The notes under the pieces were generated by a model. That model was given only the letters and a program-made list of their open reading frames with translations. It ran no database searches and was not told the DNA's origin. 64,000 bases of DNA from Tetmemena sp. SeJ-2015. Taxonomy: Eukaryota; Ciliophora; Spirotrichea; Sporadotrichida; Oxytrichidae. Made by a program: the position numbers and the translations under genes. Below, piece after piece: positions 23,930 through 36,400 of the stretch (positions within the stretch are counted from its first letter, which is position 1; every line of letters begins with the position of its first letter). The stretch covers positions 1 to 64,000 of the forward strand of contig JAJKFJ010022683.1 in assembly GCA_027382625.1 (NCBI GenBank). The letters are read 5' to 3'.

Positions 23930-26900
23930 TCAGAGAGAATAGAGTTTTTGCTGATCCTCATGGAACTAGAACGAGAGTGGCTAGCTACTGAGTTCCTGCT
24001 CTTAGATCAATTTATTTATAGATTCGTAGTTGGTAATGTCAAGATTGTAGACTGCCTTATCGTTTTGCAACTGCTAGGGAGTGGCAGACCTTTGGCTTTC
24101 AAAAATGGAATTAGTCCATGCCACATTATCGCTTTCTAATTGATTCACTAGGAGGTCCTTGCTTATTACCACTTTAATCTAGGCCTGATCTTTAAGCAGT
24201 TTTTCTTAAACTGCCTTCTCTGCCTAGGGTTTAAGTAGCATAAAGCACTCAGCTATTTTATTAATCTTTTGCTGCTACTGCTCAAGAGCCTTGCTCATCT
24301 TGTCAATCTACCATTAAATTATATCCTCTCATTTATCATCATTTTATAATAAAATATTAAAACATATAAACTTATTAAACTAAAAATCAAATATTTTTAT
24401 TTTAAACTTAATTTTTATGGATATCAATCTTATCAGTTACAAGCTTGGACACTTTCTGATTAAGCACTGGTTGAATGCTCTCAAGAAGAGCATCTCTTTG
24501 CTTGTCTCTTTTCTTCTCCTCTTCTAGCTTTTTCATAACCAGTAAGTTCATAAGCCCCGAGAGCTTTGAGTCTTTCTTTCTGTGGTAAGAGAACAGATTC
24601 AAAAGCCTTTTGACAGCAGTGATCAAGATAGTCTATGGATCAGGTCTTTATCCATACTTATACTCTTTCTGATAGTCTATGAGAGGCATCCCTTCCTTTT
24701 CTATTTGATCTTGGATGAACTGTAGCTACTCATCCAAGTCTATGATGTTTTATCTCAGCAGTTCTAAATTCTCGAAAGAGATGGAGAGCACTTGCACATC
24801 AGACACTGCTCTTAAGTTGTACAGACTCTTTTGCTTGGTGAGAGTAGTCTTCACGCAGAATATGGAGCCAGTCACGTTTATTAAAAATTATTTACCTTAT
24901 CTAGAACTATCTCGGTGGACCTAATACTCACGTTTATATCTACTTCTCCAGTCACCAGAATAAAAAATCTGTCGCAATCAGCCCCAAGTTTCAGAATAGT
25001 TTGCCCACCCTAGAAATATTCCTACTTGAACATGTATGATAGTTCTTCCAAAGTTTCAAAGGAGAGATCAGACATGAAATCTATCTTTCTCAGTTGGGCC
25101 TTTTGCCAGACCTTGTAGCGGTCCTAATAAAGTTGCATATTGTTCTTGATTTTCAAAAATACATCTGGAAACATGTAGCACATTTCACTGAACGATTGAT
25201 GAGAAATGAAACCTAGAGTGGTGTAGTTTTTGGTCACAACAGTTGCGGATCTTCTCTAGGAAGTGATAAGAGCTATCTCTCCAAAGTAACTTCCAGGAAT
25301 TATAGTCTTTACAAATTAGTCTCTGCTCTTTTCATCCTTAACGAAGACTTCACATTCTCCCTTGGCAAGAAAGTAAAATAAGTCTCCTCTCTCTCCTTAC
25401 TGTATTACAATTTGCTCTGGAAGCTGCATCTAGAGATTGATCTTGTGAACTATGAAAGTAACCAGACTTTCTTTTTAGCTGAAGATATCATTTTGAAGAA
25501 TGACAATCTGAAATATGTACCTAGTAACCGCATTCTTAAGACTTGGGGAGAGCATCTCAAAGAACTTATCTAGCTCTTCTTAATGAGCAAGAGTAGTCTA
25601 AGTGTATTGAAGGTAACTGATGATCTTTCTTTGAATATCTTCTGCTAGTTTCATGTTCTTCATTGCTGTATTGGCTATATCAATTTAATTCTAGAACTCA
25701 TTTGTTTTCCTGTTGAGAGAGGTTAGGATGACTAATTACAAATATATAATGAAATATTAATTACCATAATTATTTGATAATTAGAAATTAATTGGGAACA
25801 CTAACAAATTAGTCATTGGTAATTTGGTTGATGAAATATCATTACCTAACGCTTTAAAAATTGTTAAAATTTAAACTTATACAAGATTAACCGTCTTTTA
25901 TTTCTGATCTTGCAAAAAAGCACAATTGCAAGAACTCTTTTGAAAGAGTTATTTACTCAAATAAAATTATTAAACAAGAAAAGGGAATCCATAATGAAAT
26001 TATTTACCAATTTTAATGATCTGTTCAACACTATTTTCTAAATTCTATTTAAAGGTTAGGATGATAGCCATGCTTCCAAAAATATTTGCATTTACTATTG
26101 CTCCAAGAGCAATTGATAAAGCCACAAAGGTGATCTGTAAATCACCATGAGGTGTTATATCATTTCCTGTGAGCATTAAAACTGCTTAATAAATGCATAT
26201 CCAATACTATCTGAAGATAGAATCGTCATAGAAGTATTGATCAGAGTAATTTTAGTCAAGAGGAGGTATCCACATCTTGTCCTAGTCCACTATCAGAAAC
26301 CATACGCATCCCAAGCAATTTAAAATAAATGAAGGTATAGGATGATAAAGAATACCATTTGGAACAGTTTCAGATACTATAAGATTAAACACCAAAATTA
26401 TGTTACCAACTTAAGATCTTCTTTCAAGTTTAACTTTGCAATTATTCTGCCCAGTCTTGTAACTCTGATTAGTTTTAGCATACTGAAAATAGCTAATGCA
26501 GTTGTTTGCTGATCAGTGAATATCTAATAAAAGCATAAATCTATTCAGTCTTACTTTAGCTATATTATCGAATGGAACAGTTGACAAGAAGTCGATTGTA
26601 AACCTTCCAAATAAATACTTTTTAATGATAAGATTCTTGTCAAACACTTCATCTCCAGATATGGGATCATAGTAAGTAGTTCTGAAAGTTAGTACTATAT
26701 CACAGAAGAAGCAGAAGTCGATTACTGTATTGAAAGCCAGAAAGTAGTTGCTATCCATGATTGGAGGTTCAAAAGCTGTTTGAAAAGGTATCGAGAAGCA
26801 GTTGTAAAAGGCGAGAATAATTATGAACATATCCCATCTCGACATACGAGGATCATTTAGTCTAATGATGCCAGAGGCCATTTTTTCAATATCCTGCTTC

Positions 26901-27556
26901 TCTTCTTCGACATATTCAAAGTCCTCTTCACTGGCTTTTCTTATGATCTTTTTCCTTTCATTTTTTCTTCTATGTTTCACTTTGATTTTGAGTGAAGGAT
27001 TATCTTCTCTTTCCTATTGAGTTTTTCTTGAGGTCATCCATTTCATCGCTAATATAAATAGCTAGTTATAAGGTTCTCCTTCTTCATGGTCATCATCTTC
27101 ATTAGAGTTTTCTGCGCCTTAGCCTTAGTGACACCTTTATAGGTAGCATTATCACTTTCTGATCTTATCTTTGAATCTGCAGACACCATAGAATGAGATA
27201 TATAAATTTTTGAATTGTTAGCGAAAGAAGTATTTTGGTTGGCTCCTCCACGACTTGCTTTAAGAAAATCTCTTCCGTCTTTTATTATTTCCTGAAAAAT
27301 TAAAGCGCAAGCAATTTACTAGTTTAACCTGACTATGCATGTCTCCCATCCTTCTGTTTTGGAGCATGTTTATTTCAGAAACTGATTCGAATTTAGGATG
27401 ACCACGAGCTATTTAAAATACTAACTTTTATTATTCTAGAATTATATAAATATAACGGATAATAATCCAGCTTCTAAAAATATTAAAAATCTTAAGCAGC
27501 TTACCATTTTTATTAGACCTATTTGTAAATAAAAGCAGATCGTTGTCGTTATCCAT
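23930..27556 (-). CDS. Voltage/cyclic-nucleotide-gated-type cation channel with two cNBDs
   Basis: A plasma- or ciliary-membrane cation channel of the EAG/CNG/HCN superfamily. From the N-terminus: a charged cytosolic region; S1 (MFIIILAFYNCFSIPF); S2-S3; an S4-like KLIRVTRLGRII; a pore helix leading to LTGNDITPHG, where GND replaces the K+ signature GYG; S6 (LGAIVNANIFGSMAIIL); then a C-linker. The first cyclic-nucleotide-binding domain is canonical (SYFGEIALITSQRRSATVV). A second, weaker one follows (FFILVTGEVDI), then a helical Gln-rich tail to the TGA at 23930. The ATG at 27556 begins MDNDNDLLLF. Several short introns interrupt it, for example near 27300-27340. One or two frame changes near 27.1 kb look like small indels. 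Confidence 0.8.
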
Positions 27557-27664
27557 TGCAAAGAAAATATATTTAGATTTATTAAGTTAACAAGCCAAAG
27601 TCAAATTGAAATTATGGTTCAGATTTCAATGATTTTTTATAAATATTTTTACTAAATAGAGAAT

Positions 27665-28340
27665 TCACTATTTAGGTTTAACTGGAGGGGGTATAACTTT
27701 AGGGTTTGCATTAAACTTAGGCTCGAACTTAGCTTACTTACTGCTTCTGCGAGCGTACATGGCTTGATTTCCCTTCTTCTTAGTATTTGCAGGTTTCTTC
27801 TTTGAATTTCTCTTCTTAAACTTGAGCCAGTGGTATCTGATCTTGATTTGAGCATCTTCCATCTGCTTCTTCTTTGCAAGTTCTTGCATTTCTTTCTCCA
27901 TAATCTGCCTCTGTATCTCTTTTTGTCTTTCTTGCTTGTCTCTAATATACCTCTGAATTAAAATAAAAACTAAATATAAATATCAAATAAATTAAAATGA
28001 ATCTTAGTGGCACTTCTGTGTCTTTTGCCTTTAACCTTCTGCTGTTTCCTGAGTTGCTTATTCTTCCAAGACTATTAAATCTTGGAGGCGCTTTCATTCT
28101 TGAGCTGGAGGATCTCCAGTTCTCTCTGCAGCTGCATTTGTCTCTCGTATTCTCTAATTAAAAATAATTCTCTTCTTCTTTGCTGCTAGTCTCTGAAGGC
28201 TCTCTGCAATCTGATTGCGAATCTGATCTGCATTATTTGTATTCTCTTTTACTCCAGAAGATGCAGAAGCTAAGTCTCATTTAACTTTGTAATCCGCTCC
28301 TTCGAAATGTAAACTAAATCACTCTTGAGATAATTATAAA
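27665..28340 (-). CDS. IQ-motif (calmodulin-binding) protein
   Basis: A highly basic helical protein with IQ-type calmodulin-binding motifs: RIQIMQIRFAIRLQRAFRD and ASKIQQSWKNKQLRKQQ, followed by Glu/Lys/Gln-rich helices (MEKEMQELAKKKQMED). It ends in a Pro-rich tail at TGA 27665. The frame passes one short intron near 27.96-28.00 kb. The 5' limit is the intron-like AG at about 28340; the first exon and ATG were not found in the AT-rich stretch upstream. Its gene diverges from the coiled-coil gene. Confidence 0.6.
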
Positions 28341-28835
28341 TACTTTTAAAAAATATAATTATCTTGTTCTTTTATTTATATAAAAATAAAAGTATTAAAT
28401 TTTAAAAATGCTTACTTTATAAATTGATATATTATTTAAAGAAGAATAGTAAGATTAGAAATTTTAAATTTAAACTCTGAAAATTTTATTATAATTTGAT
28501 AAAACGAGCTAATTAGTATTTAAAATGAAAATTGCTAAAAAAATTAATTAAAACTTTATTAAGATTGGTGAGAAATTCATAATAAGCATTTAATTATTTA
28601 GTTAATGGCTATCAAAATTTAAAGGAATAAAATATTTATTAACCAATGTATATCTTTTTTGTTGTATTAACAATTATAGAAATCAAAAAATAAAAATGAA
28701 CTAAGCAGCCAGAAAGTATGGATGACATAATTTACTTAACCTTGTAGGCGTATATGTGTGTTGGGAGGGAGTTTCGATCCTCCAACTATTTCTCATTTGT
28801 AATTGTTTGAGTGTAGAAATGAAATTAAATTGAAA
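28341..28835. other. Divergent intergenic region with hairpin and 19-bp repeat
   Basis: AT-rich spacer between divergent genes. Near its plus end, GTTGGGAGG...CCTCCAAC (28760-28786) can form a hairpin, and 28781-28799 is a 19-bp exact match to 40591-40609. A first exon of the IQ gene may be hidden here. Confidence 0.4.
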
Positions 28836-30968
28836 ATGAGCGTTGCAGTTGTAAGAAAAGTTTGCTTTGATTGATTAGGCTGAAGAAATTAAAGGGAAGG
28901 AGCAGAAGAACCTGGATGGCCTCTTTCGCAAGTACCAGGTAGAGATGAAGAAGATTCAAGAGCAGGAGGCCAGACTAGCCAAGCTATCGGAAGACGAGAA
29001 ACGAAGAGAGGAGCACCTGAAGAAGAGGAAGGAGACTTGGGAATTGAAACTTAAGGAGAAGCAATCCAAAGTAAGCAATAATGTGGAGGATATTTAAAAA
29101 CCTAAAGGAAGACTTGCTGAAGATGCAGAGAGACCTTGCTAAACAAAAGTAGAGTGACATCACTAACACCAAGAAAATAGCCCTTGAAGACTAGAGTCTA
29201 GCGAAGTCGCAGGAAGACTCCTCAATCAGAGAGAAGCAGAGAATGAAGGAGCTGGAATTCTAGAGAAAGCAGCAAGAAGCGCAGAAGCAGAAGCAAGACT
29301 ATCAAATCATGCAGGAGCAAATGGCTGAGCAGAAGAAGAGAGAAATGGAAGAGAGGGAGAGGAAGTTGAAAGAGCAGTAAGACTCTAAAAAGAGAGAGTT
29401 GGAGAGAAAAGCGTAAGAGCAGAGAGAACTCCACGAATAAAAGATAAGAGAGAAGTAGATGAAAGCGTAGGGGTTACTCATGTAAAATAAAGAGTCAGTC
29501 GAGGGCAAAGTCAAATAGGCCGAGGACAGACTGAAATAGTTTGAACTGGAAAGAGAAGAAAAGAGACTGGAAAAGATAAGACAAGCCTAGATGAAGGAGG
29601 ATGAGTTGAAGAGAGCTCAAGAAACAAAAGAGCAAACTATCCAGCAAAGAACGATGAAGGTTAAGCAGCAGTTGGAAGAAGGTGAACAGCGACTATAAAA
29701 ATTAAAGGAGCAAAAGAGTTAGTAAATGAGAGACAAAGAATTTGCAAAGTAACAAAAGAGGCAAGAGCAAGAGCAATTGATGATGTAGTAGAAGAGTAAA
29801 TTCGAAGAGGATCTGAAAGGCTTAGAATAAAAGATCAAGGAAAAGGAATAGAGAGGAAAGAATGCAGAGAAATACAAAATAGAAATGGTAAGACAGCAGA
29901 AGGAATAAGAGCTGTTCTTAAAGAAGCAGTTGCATGATAGGAACTTGCAAAAGGTGAGGTAATAAAGAGAGCAAGAGGCTAATAAGGTTTTGGAGAAAAT
30001 TGCTCAAGTGGAGGAGAGACTTGGAAATATGGAGAGCTCGAACTTCTTAATAGATAAGAAGGCCAGAGAAGATGACAAGAAGAGGAAGATCAGAGAAGCA
30101 TTTGAATAGAAGGATTAGAACTAAAGAAGACTAGATGAGCTCATGGCAGAAAAGAATAGATAAATAGCTGAGAGAGAACAGAAAATCAAGGAGCAAGTTG
30201 AGAAAAAGAAGAGAGACTTGTAGGAGCAGTTACGGGAAAGACAAATGCAGAATGATGAATTATTATTTTGAAAGGATTAAAGAAAAGTAGAAGAGGAAAG
30301 AGTAACTTTAGAACATGAAGTTAAATGAACTTGATGAGAAACTTCAAAATGCAGATCTGAAGAAAAGGGCATTTGAGGAGGAGAGAGAGCGTAAATTGTA
30401 AGAGGAGAGAGACAAGTCAAGAGCCAAGTAAGCAGACTTAGAGAAGCAACTGAGGGACAAATAAGAGAGAGATTTACAGAAAAAGCAGAGGATTCTGAGT
30501 TCTATGGATGAGGCTGAGTTTAGGCTTAGGAGGCTAGAAGAAGAGAAAAAAGAGAAGATGAGATAGAAATAAGAGCAAGACTTAATAAAGAAATACGATA
30601 GAGATAGGCAGATCTAGTCTGCAGTTGAACTGAAGCAAAAGAAGATTAGAGATGTGTAGGAGAGATTGGAAAGCATGAATGACAAAGTTGGAAGTGTTAT
30701 AAGGCAGAGAGAAGATCATATCAAAGAGAAGAAGGCACGGGAAGAGTTTGAGAGATAGCAGAAGATGCTTGGCAAGTCGAGGATGCAGGATACAGTAGAG
30801 AGAGAAAATCAGAGACTTCTTGATAAGCTAAGAGAGAAGGAGGAGAGGTACTTAAAGCACAAGCTTGAAAAGGAGGAGCACATTAAGTAGTACAACTCCT
30901 TGAAGAAGAGTTTGGCTGTTGCTAAGCATGGCTATGATGATGAAATATTAAAGAAGACTAAAGTTTGA
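28836..30968 (+). CDS. Long coiled-coil protein
   Basis: A nearly uninterrupted coiled coil of about 690 residues rich in Glu, Lys, Gln and Arg, without other domains, probably structural (cytoskeleton or basal body). Exon 1 is only ATG AGC GTT GCA GTT. Intron 1 is 28851-28878 (28 bp) and intron 2 is 29071-29107 (37 bp), both GT...AG. One frame change near 30268 disappears if a run of four T is three. Very many codons are TAA or TAG, so the gene cannot be read with the standard code. Stop TGA at 30966. Confidence 0.75.
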
Positions 30969-31014
30969 AATTAATTTAAAGCGCTAAAATATTAAACTAA
31001 TTAAATTCGTTAAA

Positions 31015-32331
31015 ATGAGTGATTCTGAGTATACTGATAGTGATGACTAGTACAGCAGTGAGGAAGAAGAGGATGAGAGCTTCTCCCTAGATGATAGATA
31101 GCTGCACTGAGAAGAAAGTGGCAAAGCAGTCTGCTAAAAAACTTAATAGACTCACCACCTAGGTTGCTTTTGGCAAAAGTAAAAAGGTCAATTCTGAAAA
31201 GCCAGCATCATCTAGAGCTAAGAAGAGAACGCACGAGGCAGCAGATAAATCAACAGCAGAATCTGCAAAAGAAAAATCCTCCAAAAAAAGAGAAGAGAAA
31301 GCTCAAACTAAAGCCTCAAAGCCAAAAGATTAACCAAAGGAGGAAAAGAAGACTTAAAAGTAGATCAAAGAAGAACTTAAATAAGAAGAGGAATCATAGC
31401 AAATTTTAGAGGACTAAAGATATTTCTACCAAGATATCGAAAGCTCAAATTGGAAGAAAATATTCTAAAGCCTCTCAGAGATTATCAAATAGTTTACAAT
31501 CAAACATAAATGTGACTCACATGTGCTTGCAAATTTCTTGGTCGAGAATAATTTGATTTATCCAGAGACATCAACATAGAAGATGCTTAAAAAGTAAGTT
31601 TTAATGAGTTTAAAGTTTTAGGCTGAAAGAGCTGTGCATAGAAAATGAAACTCCAGCATCTGTTTGCTTTGAGATATTCTAGAGTCTTATTGAATCTGTG
31701 TACACTTTGAGGCCTTGCATATTGCAGACAATGTTCTTCCCTAATAAAGAAAATGAGAAGAAGTTAGCCTCAGTTTTGAGAAAAGCGAAAAGTTCACTTG
31801 ATGTTTGTGTTTTCGCTTTTACAAATGATAGGTTGAGAGATGCAATTCTCCATGCTTATGAAAAGTAAGTTATTCACTTTTTCATAAATTTGAAATTTCC
31901 CTTCTTTCTCTGTATGATTTTAAAACTTGAATAGAGGAGTGAGTATCAGAGTGATAACTGATGATGAATGCTCTAAGTTTATGGGAGCAGATGTCTACGA
32001 ACTTGGAGTTAGAGGTATCCCAGTAACTATGGACGATAATCAACGAGTGCACATGCACAACAAATTTGCTATCATAGATAAATTAGTCCTCGTGACTGGA
32101 TCTTTTAATTGGACTTCCCAAGCTGTTACCCAGAATCAAGAGAATCTTATAGTCATTCAAAATCCTTAACTCATCGAAGCGTATCAACAGGAATTTGAGA
32201 AGTTATGGATCCAGTTTGAAAAGAACAGGCTTTCTATCCAAGATTGCAAGAAAAGACTTGACAGAGGAGGAAGTGACCAAGAAAGAAAGAGTTTCTAAAA
32301 TGAACGAGGCGAGGCAAAAGAAATAAATTGA
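31015..32331 (+). CDS. Phospholipase D family protein (PLD6/Zucchini-like, single HKD)
   Basis: A phosphodiesterase-fold protein with one HKD motif, as in mitochondrial cardiolipin hydrolase PLD6/Zucchini and bacterial Nuc: HMHNKFAIIDKLVLVTGSFN gives H-x-K-x4-D and GSxN. The upstream FFPNKENEKKLASVLRKAKS and SLDVCVFAFTNDRLRDAI match the family's first strand region. The N-terminus is acidic then Lys-rich and disordered. Introns are 31594-31621 (28 bp) and 31865-31934 (70 bp). A one-base frame change near 31100 links ATG 31015 to the main frame, and another near 32240 makes the C-terminus uncertain. Family members act as dimers on phospholipid or RNA. In animals Zucchini makes piRNA; any small-RNA role here is speculation. 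Confidence 0.75.
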
Positions 32332-32364
32332 GAAGGCTTCAACTTAAGCAAAGCTTGTGAGTTT

Positions 32365-32586
32365 TCATTTCATTTTTAAATAAGGATATTTTGAACCACT
32401 TTATTATGAGATAATAAAAGAGTTACTGTTATGCTTTCTGAGATAAAAGTCTGCAAGTCTAAGTCTAAACTGCAAAGAAATCTGCTCTTCATACCTGCGT
32501 TGCTCTTTTAACTTTAAATCTTGTAACTTTTTAAGAGTCTGCTCTCTTTGTAAGGTCGCTTTGGTCAGAGTATTATTTTGATACAT
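32365..32586 (-). CDS. Small helical protein or 3' exon
   Basis: A 73-codon minus-strand frame from ATG 32586 to TGA 32365, rich in Gln, Lys and Arg (LQREQTLKKLQDLKLKEQRR). It is in the same frame as the Q/N-rich gene just upstream, separated only by that gene's TGA and 15 bp, so it could be a continuation of it behind a short intron or IES. Confidence 0.35.
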
Positions 32587-32601
32587 GTATATAAGTAAAA
32601 T

Positions 32602-33174
32602 TCACAGAAACAATTTATATTCAGAAGTAAGATTTTAATATATATTCAGGAAACCCTAATACATTTTAAAACTTTGATCTTACTCTTGTAAACTTCTGGT
32701 CTTTACCTTTACCCTGTGGTGACCAATTTAGATTAGCATTTTCAAAAGACGGTTCTTATCTTGGACTATTTTCGATACTATTGTTAGCTGTTGCGTATGT
32801 TATCTCTATAATTATAATTAGTCTTCAATCTAGATTACTCTTTGGATTTTCGAATAATAAAATACAAAAGTCATGTTAAGCGTTTGATTATTATAGCGAT
32901 TCTTGACTAAGAGTTTGCCTGCTGCAGCATTTTTGTTTTAGGCCTGCTTGATCATAGGAAGTATGATATTTGAGAAGGGTATATCAGAAGAAGCATCTAG
33001 ATAATTTTACTGTCTCTGTATGGATTCCTTTCTCTAGGTTTGTATTTTGGTAAAGGAGTTATTTAGCCCGCCACTAGTTCCCACAAAGCTTTAACTCAAA
33101 CCTCCCTTAGCCTAGACTTAGGAGTATACTCTATTTGAGCTAGAGAGTATTTACTTGTTTATCAAGGCATCCAT
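32602..33174 (-). CDS. Q/N-rich hypothetical protein, 190 aa
   Basis: One uninterrupted minus-strand frame from ATG 33174 (MDALINKQ) to TGA 32602 using TAA/TAG as Gln. The sequence is Gln/Asn-rich with a basic helical C-terminal half (LLKMLIQIGHHRVKVKTRSL). No family recognised. Possible splice-like GT...AG signals near 32650-32690 could extend it into the next small frame. Confidence 0.5.
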
Positions 33175-33466
33175 GAGCTGGCAGTTTCAGAGCCGCATTC
33201 GTATTTATACTCAGTTAAGGGGAGAAGGCTCATACCAAGACTCTCTTTTGGAACAATTAACCCTAAATTAAAAGCAATAAATATCTTATCATGCATAAAT
33301 GAATTCGGTTGTAGTTTTTAAGATCCATTAAATTAATAATTTTTATTTTCCTTTTGAAGTTACTTACTGCTTTCCAATTCTTAATAGTAAAAATAAAATT
33401 GAAGATAGAGAGGAGCAAATATATAGGATTTGAAGCGTAGCAACCTTAATGTAGAGTAATAGTCAA

Positions 33467-36400
33467 ATGGAAGAAGGTGAGAAGTAGTTTGATCCTAAGC
33501 TTAAACTGTACCTTATGAGCTTTATTGAGAACAACTTGTATTAGAAAGTGAAGGAGGCCTCTAGTAATTCAACAGCAGACATAAAAAACTTGCTCAATAT
33601 AAAATGGCCTTTGAGACTCAACTGGAAGGGTGAGTTGTGTAACTCACCTGATAAAGAGCAGTTTCTGTTTAACAATATATCTGAAGAGGAAATGAAGTCA
33701 ATCAACTCCATCAACACTTATCTTGAAAAGATTTCTCACCTCTTAAATCCAAATCCAAGGCAGCCTAGTATCTTAGCGTCAACTAAGCAGTCAAATAATT
33801 TACTACTCCAGTCTAAAGCAGGCTGCTCAAACTTGAAGAAAAGAAATAATTTCGAGAGAGAAGTTAATAGAGGTGCTCTGGAATCTATGCAGCCCTATAA
33901 AAGGATTAGAACAATACTAACTCATCAAGAAGATGAGGATGATGAATGGGAAAGTAGTTCAGGCACTCATTTCATCCATTATACAAAAGATGGAAAGTAA
34001 ATAATTACTGGAGGCGGAGATCGTAAGATTAGAATCTTTGATGGATAGTTATTGAAGTTAGAGGCAACAATCTATTACGACTAGATAGAGGACATCAAAG
34101 ATATTGAGCTCAGTCCTGATGGGAAATTTATGACTGTGATCACTGGCTCTTCAAACTTAGGTAGTTTTTTCTGAGGTACCAAAATTTAAAGTACAATTGA
34201 TATTTGGGATCTGAAAAACCTAAAGGTCATAAGCTCATCAAATGTCCCTCAAATATCATTCCAAGCTTTCTTTGAACTTCAAAAGAAGCAAATTTTAGTA
34301 ATCTTGTAAACAAGCAAACTTCAAATTTGGTTTGACTTGAGAGGAGGCACTTTAAATAAGAGAATTGATTTGTGTACCAAAGCTTTTGAAAAACAGAGGA
34401 ATATCTAGAATGAATTAACAATATGCGATCTTAGTTGTAGACATCTAATTGCTGGCGCTGATACAGGATATGTAATGTTATTTGGTTTAATTGCTTTAGG
34501 TATTTATTTGGCACTTAGACTTTTAAAACGAGGTATTGGTTGCGAAGCCCATGCTTTCAATCTTATTGAAGGAAATTAGTTGATTCTTAAAGCAGATTTG
34601 AGCAATTTAAATTGTTTTCGTAAAAAATGTTAAATAAGATATGCAAAGAGAATAGTTTAAAGAGCCTTGAATATTTTAAATCAGCTTTTATATCGTAAAT
34701 AAATGCTCTCTTAAATTAAAAGATAAAGTTTAGCTTATCTCTATTTTCATTCTTTAAAGTTAAGTCTTGTTTGAAATAATTGCTTCCAGTTTTAATTCAC
34801 ATTTAGGCAATAATGGTTCAACTAAATGTTAAAAATGTGAAAATACTGCAATTAAATAGGAAATTACTAATGATTGCTCAATACCATGAAAAGCTAGTCA
34901 TGTAAACATAAATTTAAAAACATTATATATAGATTTAAAAGAACAAATGTTTACAAATTAAAATTTATGATTTAAATAAAATTGCCATTATTTTCAGTAG
35001 ACAAATGCGAAATTCATAAAATAAATGTTATCACTACTATAAACTTAAATTGTAAAAATTATTTAAAACTTAATTTAGCTTAAATGGATATTTTTAATTT
35101 ACAATATTTTCCCGGACTTGAGAGGCTGCAAATAGCCTAAGGAAATTAGGTTGAGCTTGAATGAGAAAACGAAAAGGGAAAATAAGGAGATGTTGCTACT
35201 TATTTGTACTAGAGTTGATAAGCACTTCAATACATTTCAGAGTGAAATGTCTGAGTTCAGATTTTCTTGCAATAATAAATACTTTGTGGTACCTATAAAA
35301 AAGGATTTCAAGGATAGGAATCAGATTACTGATAAAATAAAGCAAAGTAAGCTTTAAGTCTTATTATAATTTATTACTAGTTAGAACGCAGTTCTTCGTC
35401 TTTACTGACTTTGCTTTTGACCAAGAACCGAGGACAATCAGCGAGATATATCGAAATGGAAAGCAAGAAAATAACATAGTGCTAGATAAAATGGAGCCAC
35501 ATCCAAAGATCGACGAGATCTTTGTGCTGCTAGGGATGAATGGAGAGTTTGCTCTGCTGATGTAGAAAAGGAAGTATTTTTGGTTAAGAAGATCGAAACT
35601 GCTCTCTACTGTAATATGCCTATCTAAGAAAACTGCTTAATTTGCGTTTCATTCAGTCCTGATGGAAACTAGATTGCAGTGGGAGGTTAGTACGGAACTT
35701 TAGTGTTTTTGGGCTTAAGGATCACCAAAATTTTATGATAGAGCCAACAGAGTAATACTTTCTCACTGATCAACCTCATATTTTGGCTAGGTAAAATCAA
35801 TAGCCTATTGTAATAAGGGTTGATGAAACTCGACTCTGCAATTAAAGTTTTATCATCGATGCTTTCAATATTCCAAAAAAGTAAGAGACTACTGAAGACT
35901 ATGAAAAAAGACTGGAGTAGAAGAACATGAACAGAAAGAAGGAAAGGGAATTTTTCAAGTTACTGAAATAAGAAGCTTTGAATGACATGTAGGAAGAACC
36001 AGATTACAATGACTTATTGTCAAGCTCCCTAGATGCAATTTTAGATGACGATAATTTTGAGGACTTGAGTAGCAGTGGAACTTATACGTTTTATTTCCTT
36101 ATTTTTAACAAGCGAATTCTCATGATCTCCTGCAAGATTTTAAACTCGAGTTTACATTCAAAATTCAAGGAATAATTTATGAGAAGGAATCCAAGCTTAT
36201 CAAAATAATAATAGCGACTTATCTTAACCAGCAAATCTTATAATGCATTTAGAAGGGCTTACAGAGGAACTTAAGAATATCTCATAAAACGTGGCAAGCT
36301 TTAGTCAACAACTATTCGGTTAAAAATTCGAAAAGCTATCTGGCAACAATAAATCTCCAGTTAAATCTTGCAAAAGCGTTTAATGTTTGCAGAATTAATA

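Noticed and set aside
28741..28800. Possible tRNA at GGAGGGAGTTTCGATCCTCC
   Set aside because: The T-arm-like stem pairs only with a 10-base loop, and no D or anticodon arm can be folded. Kept as a hairpin.
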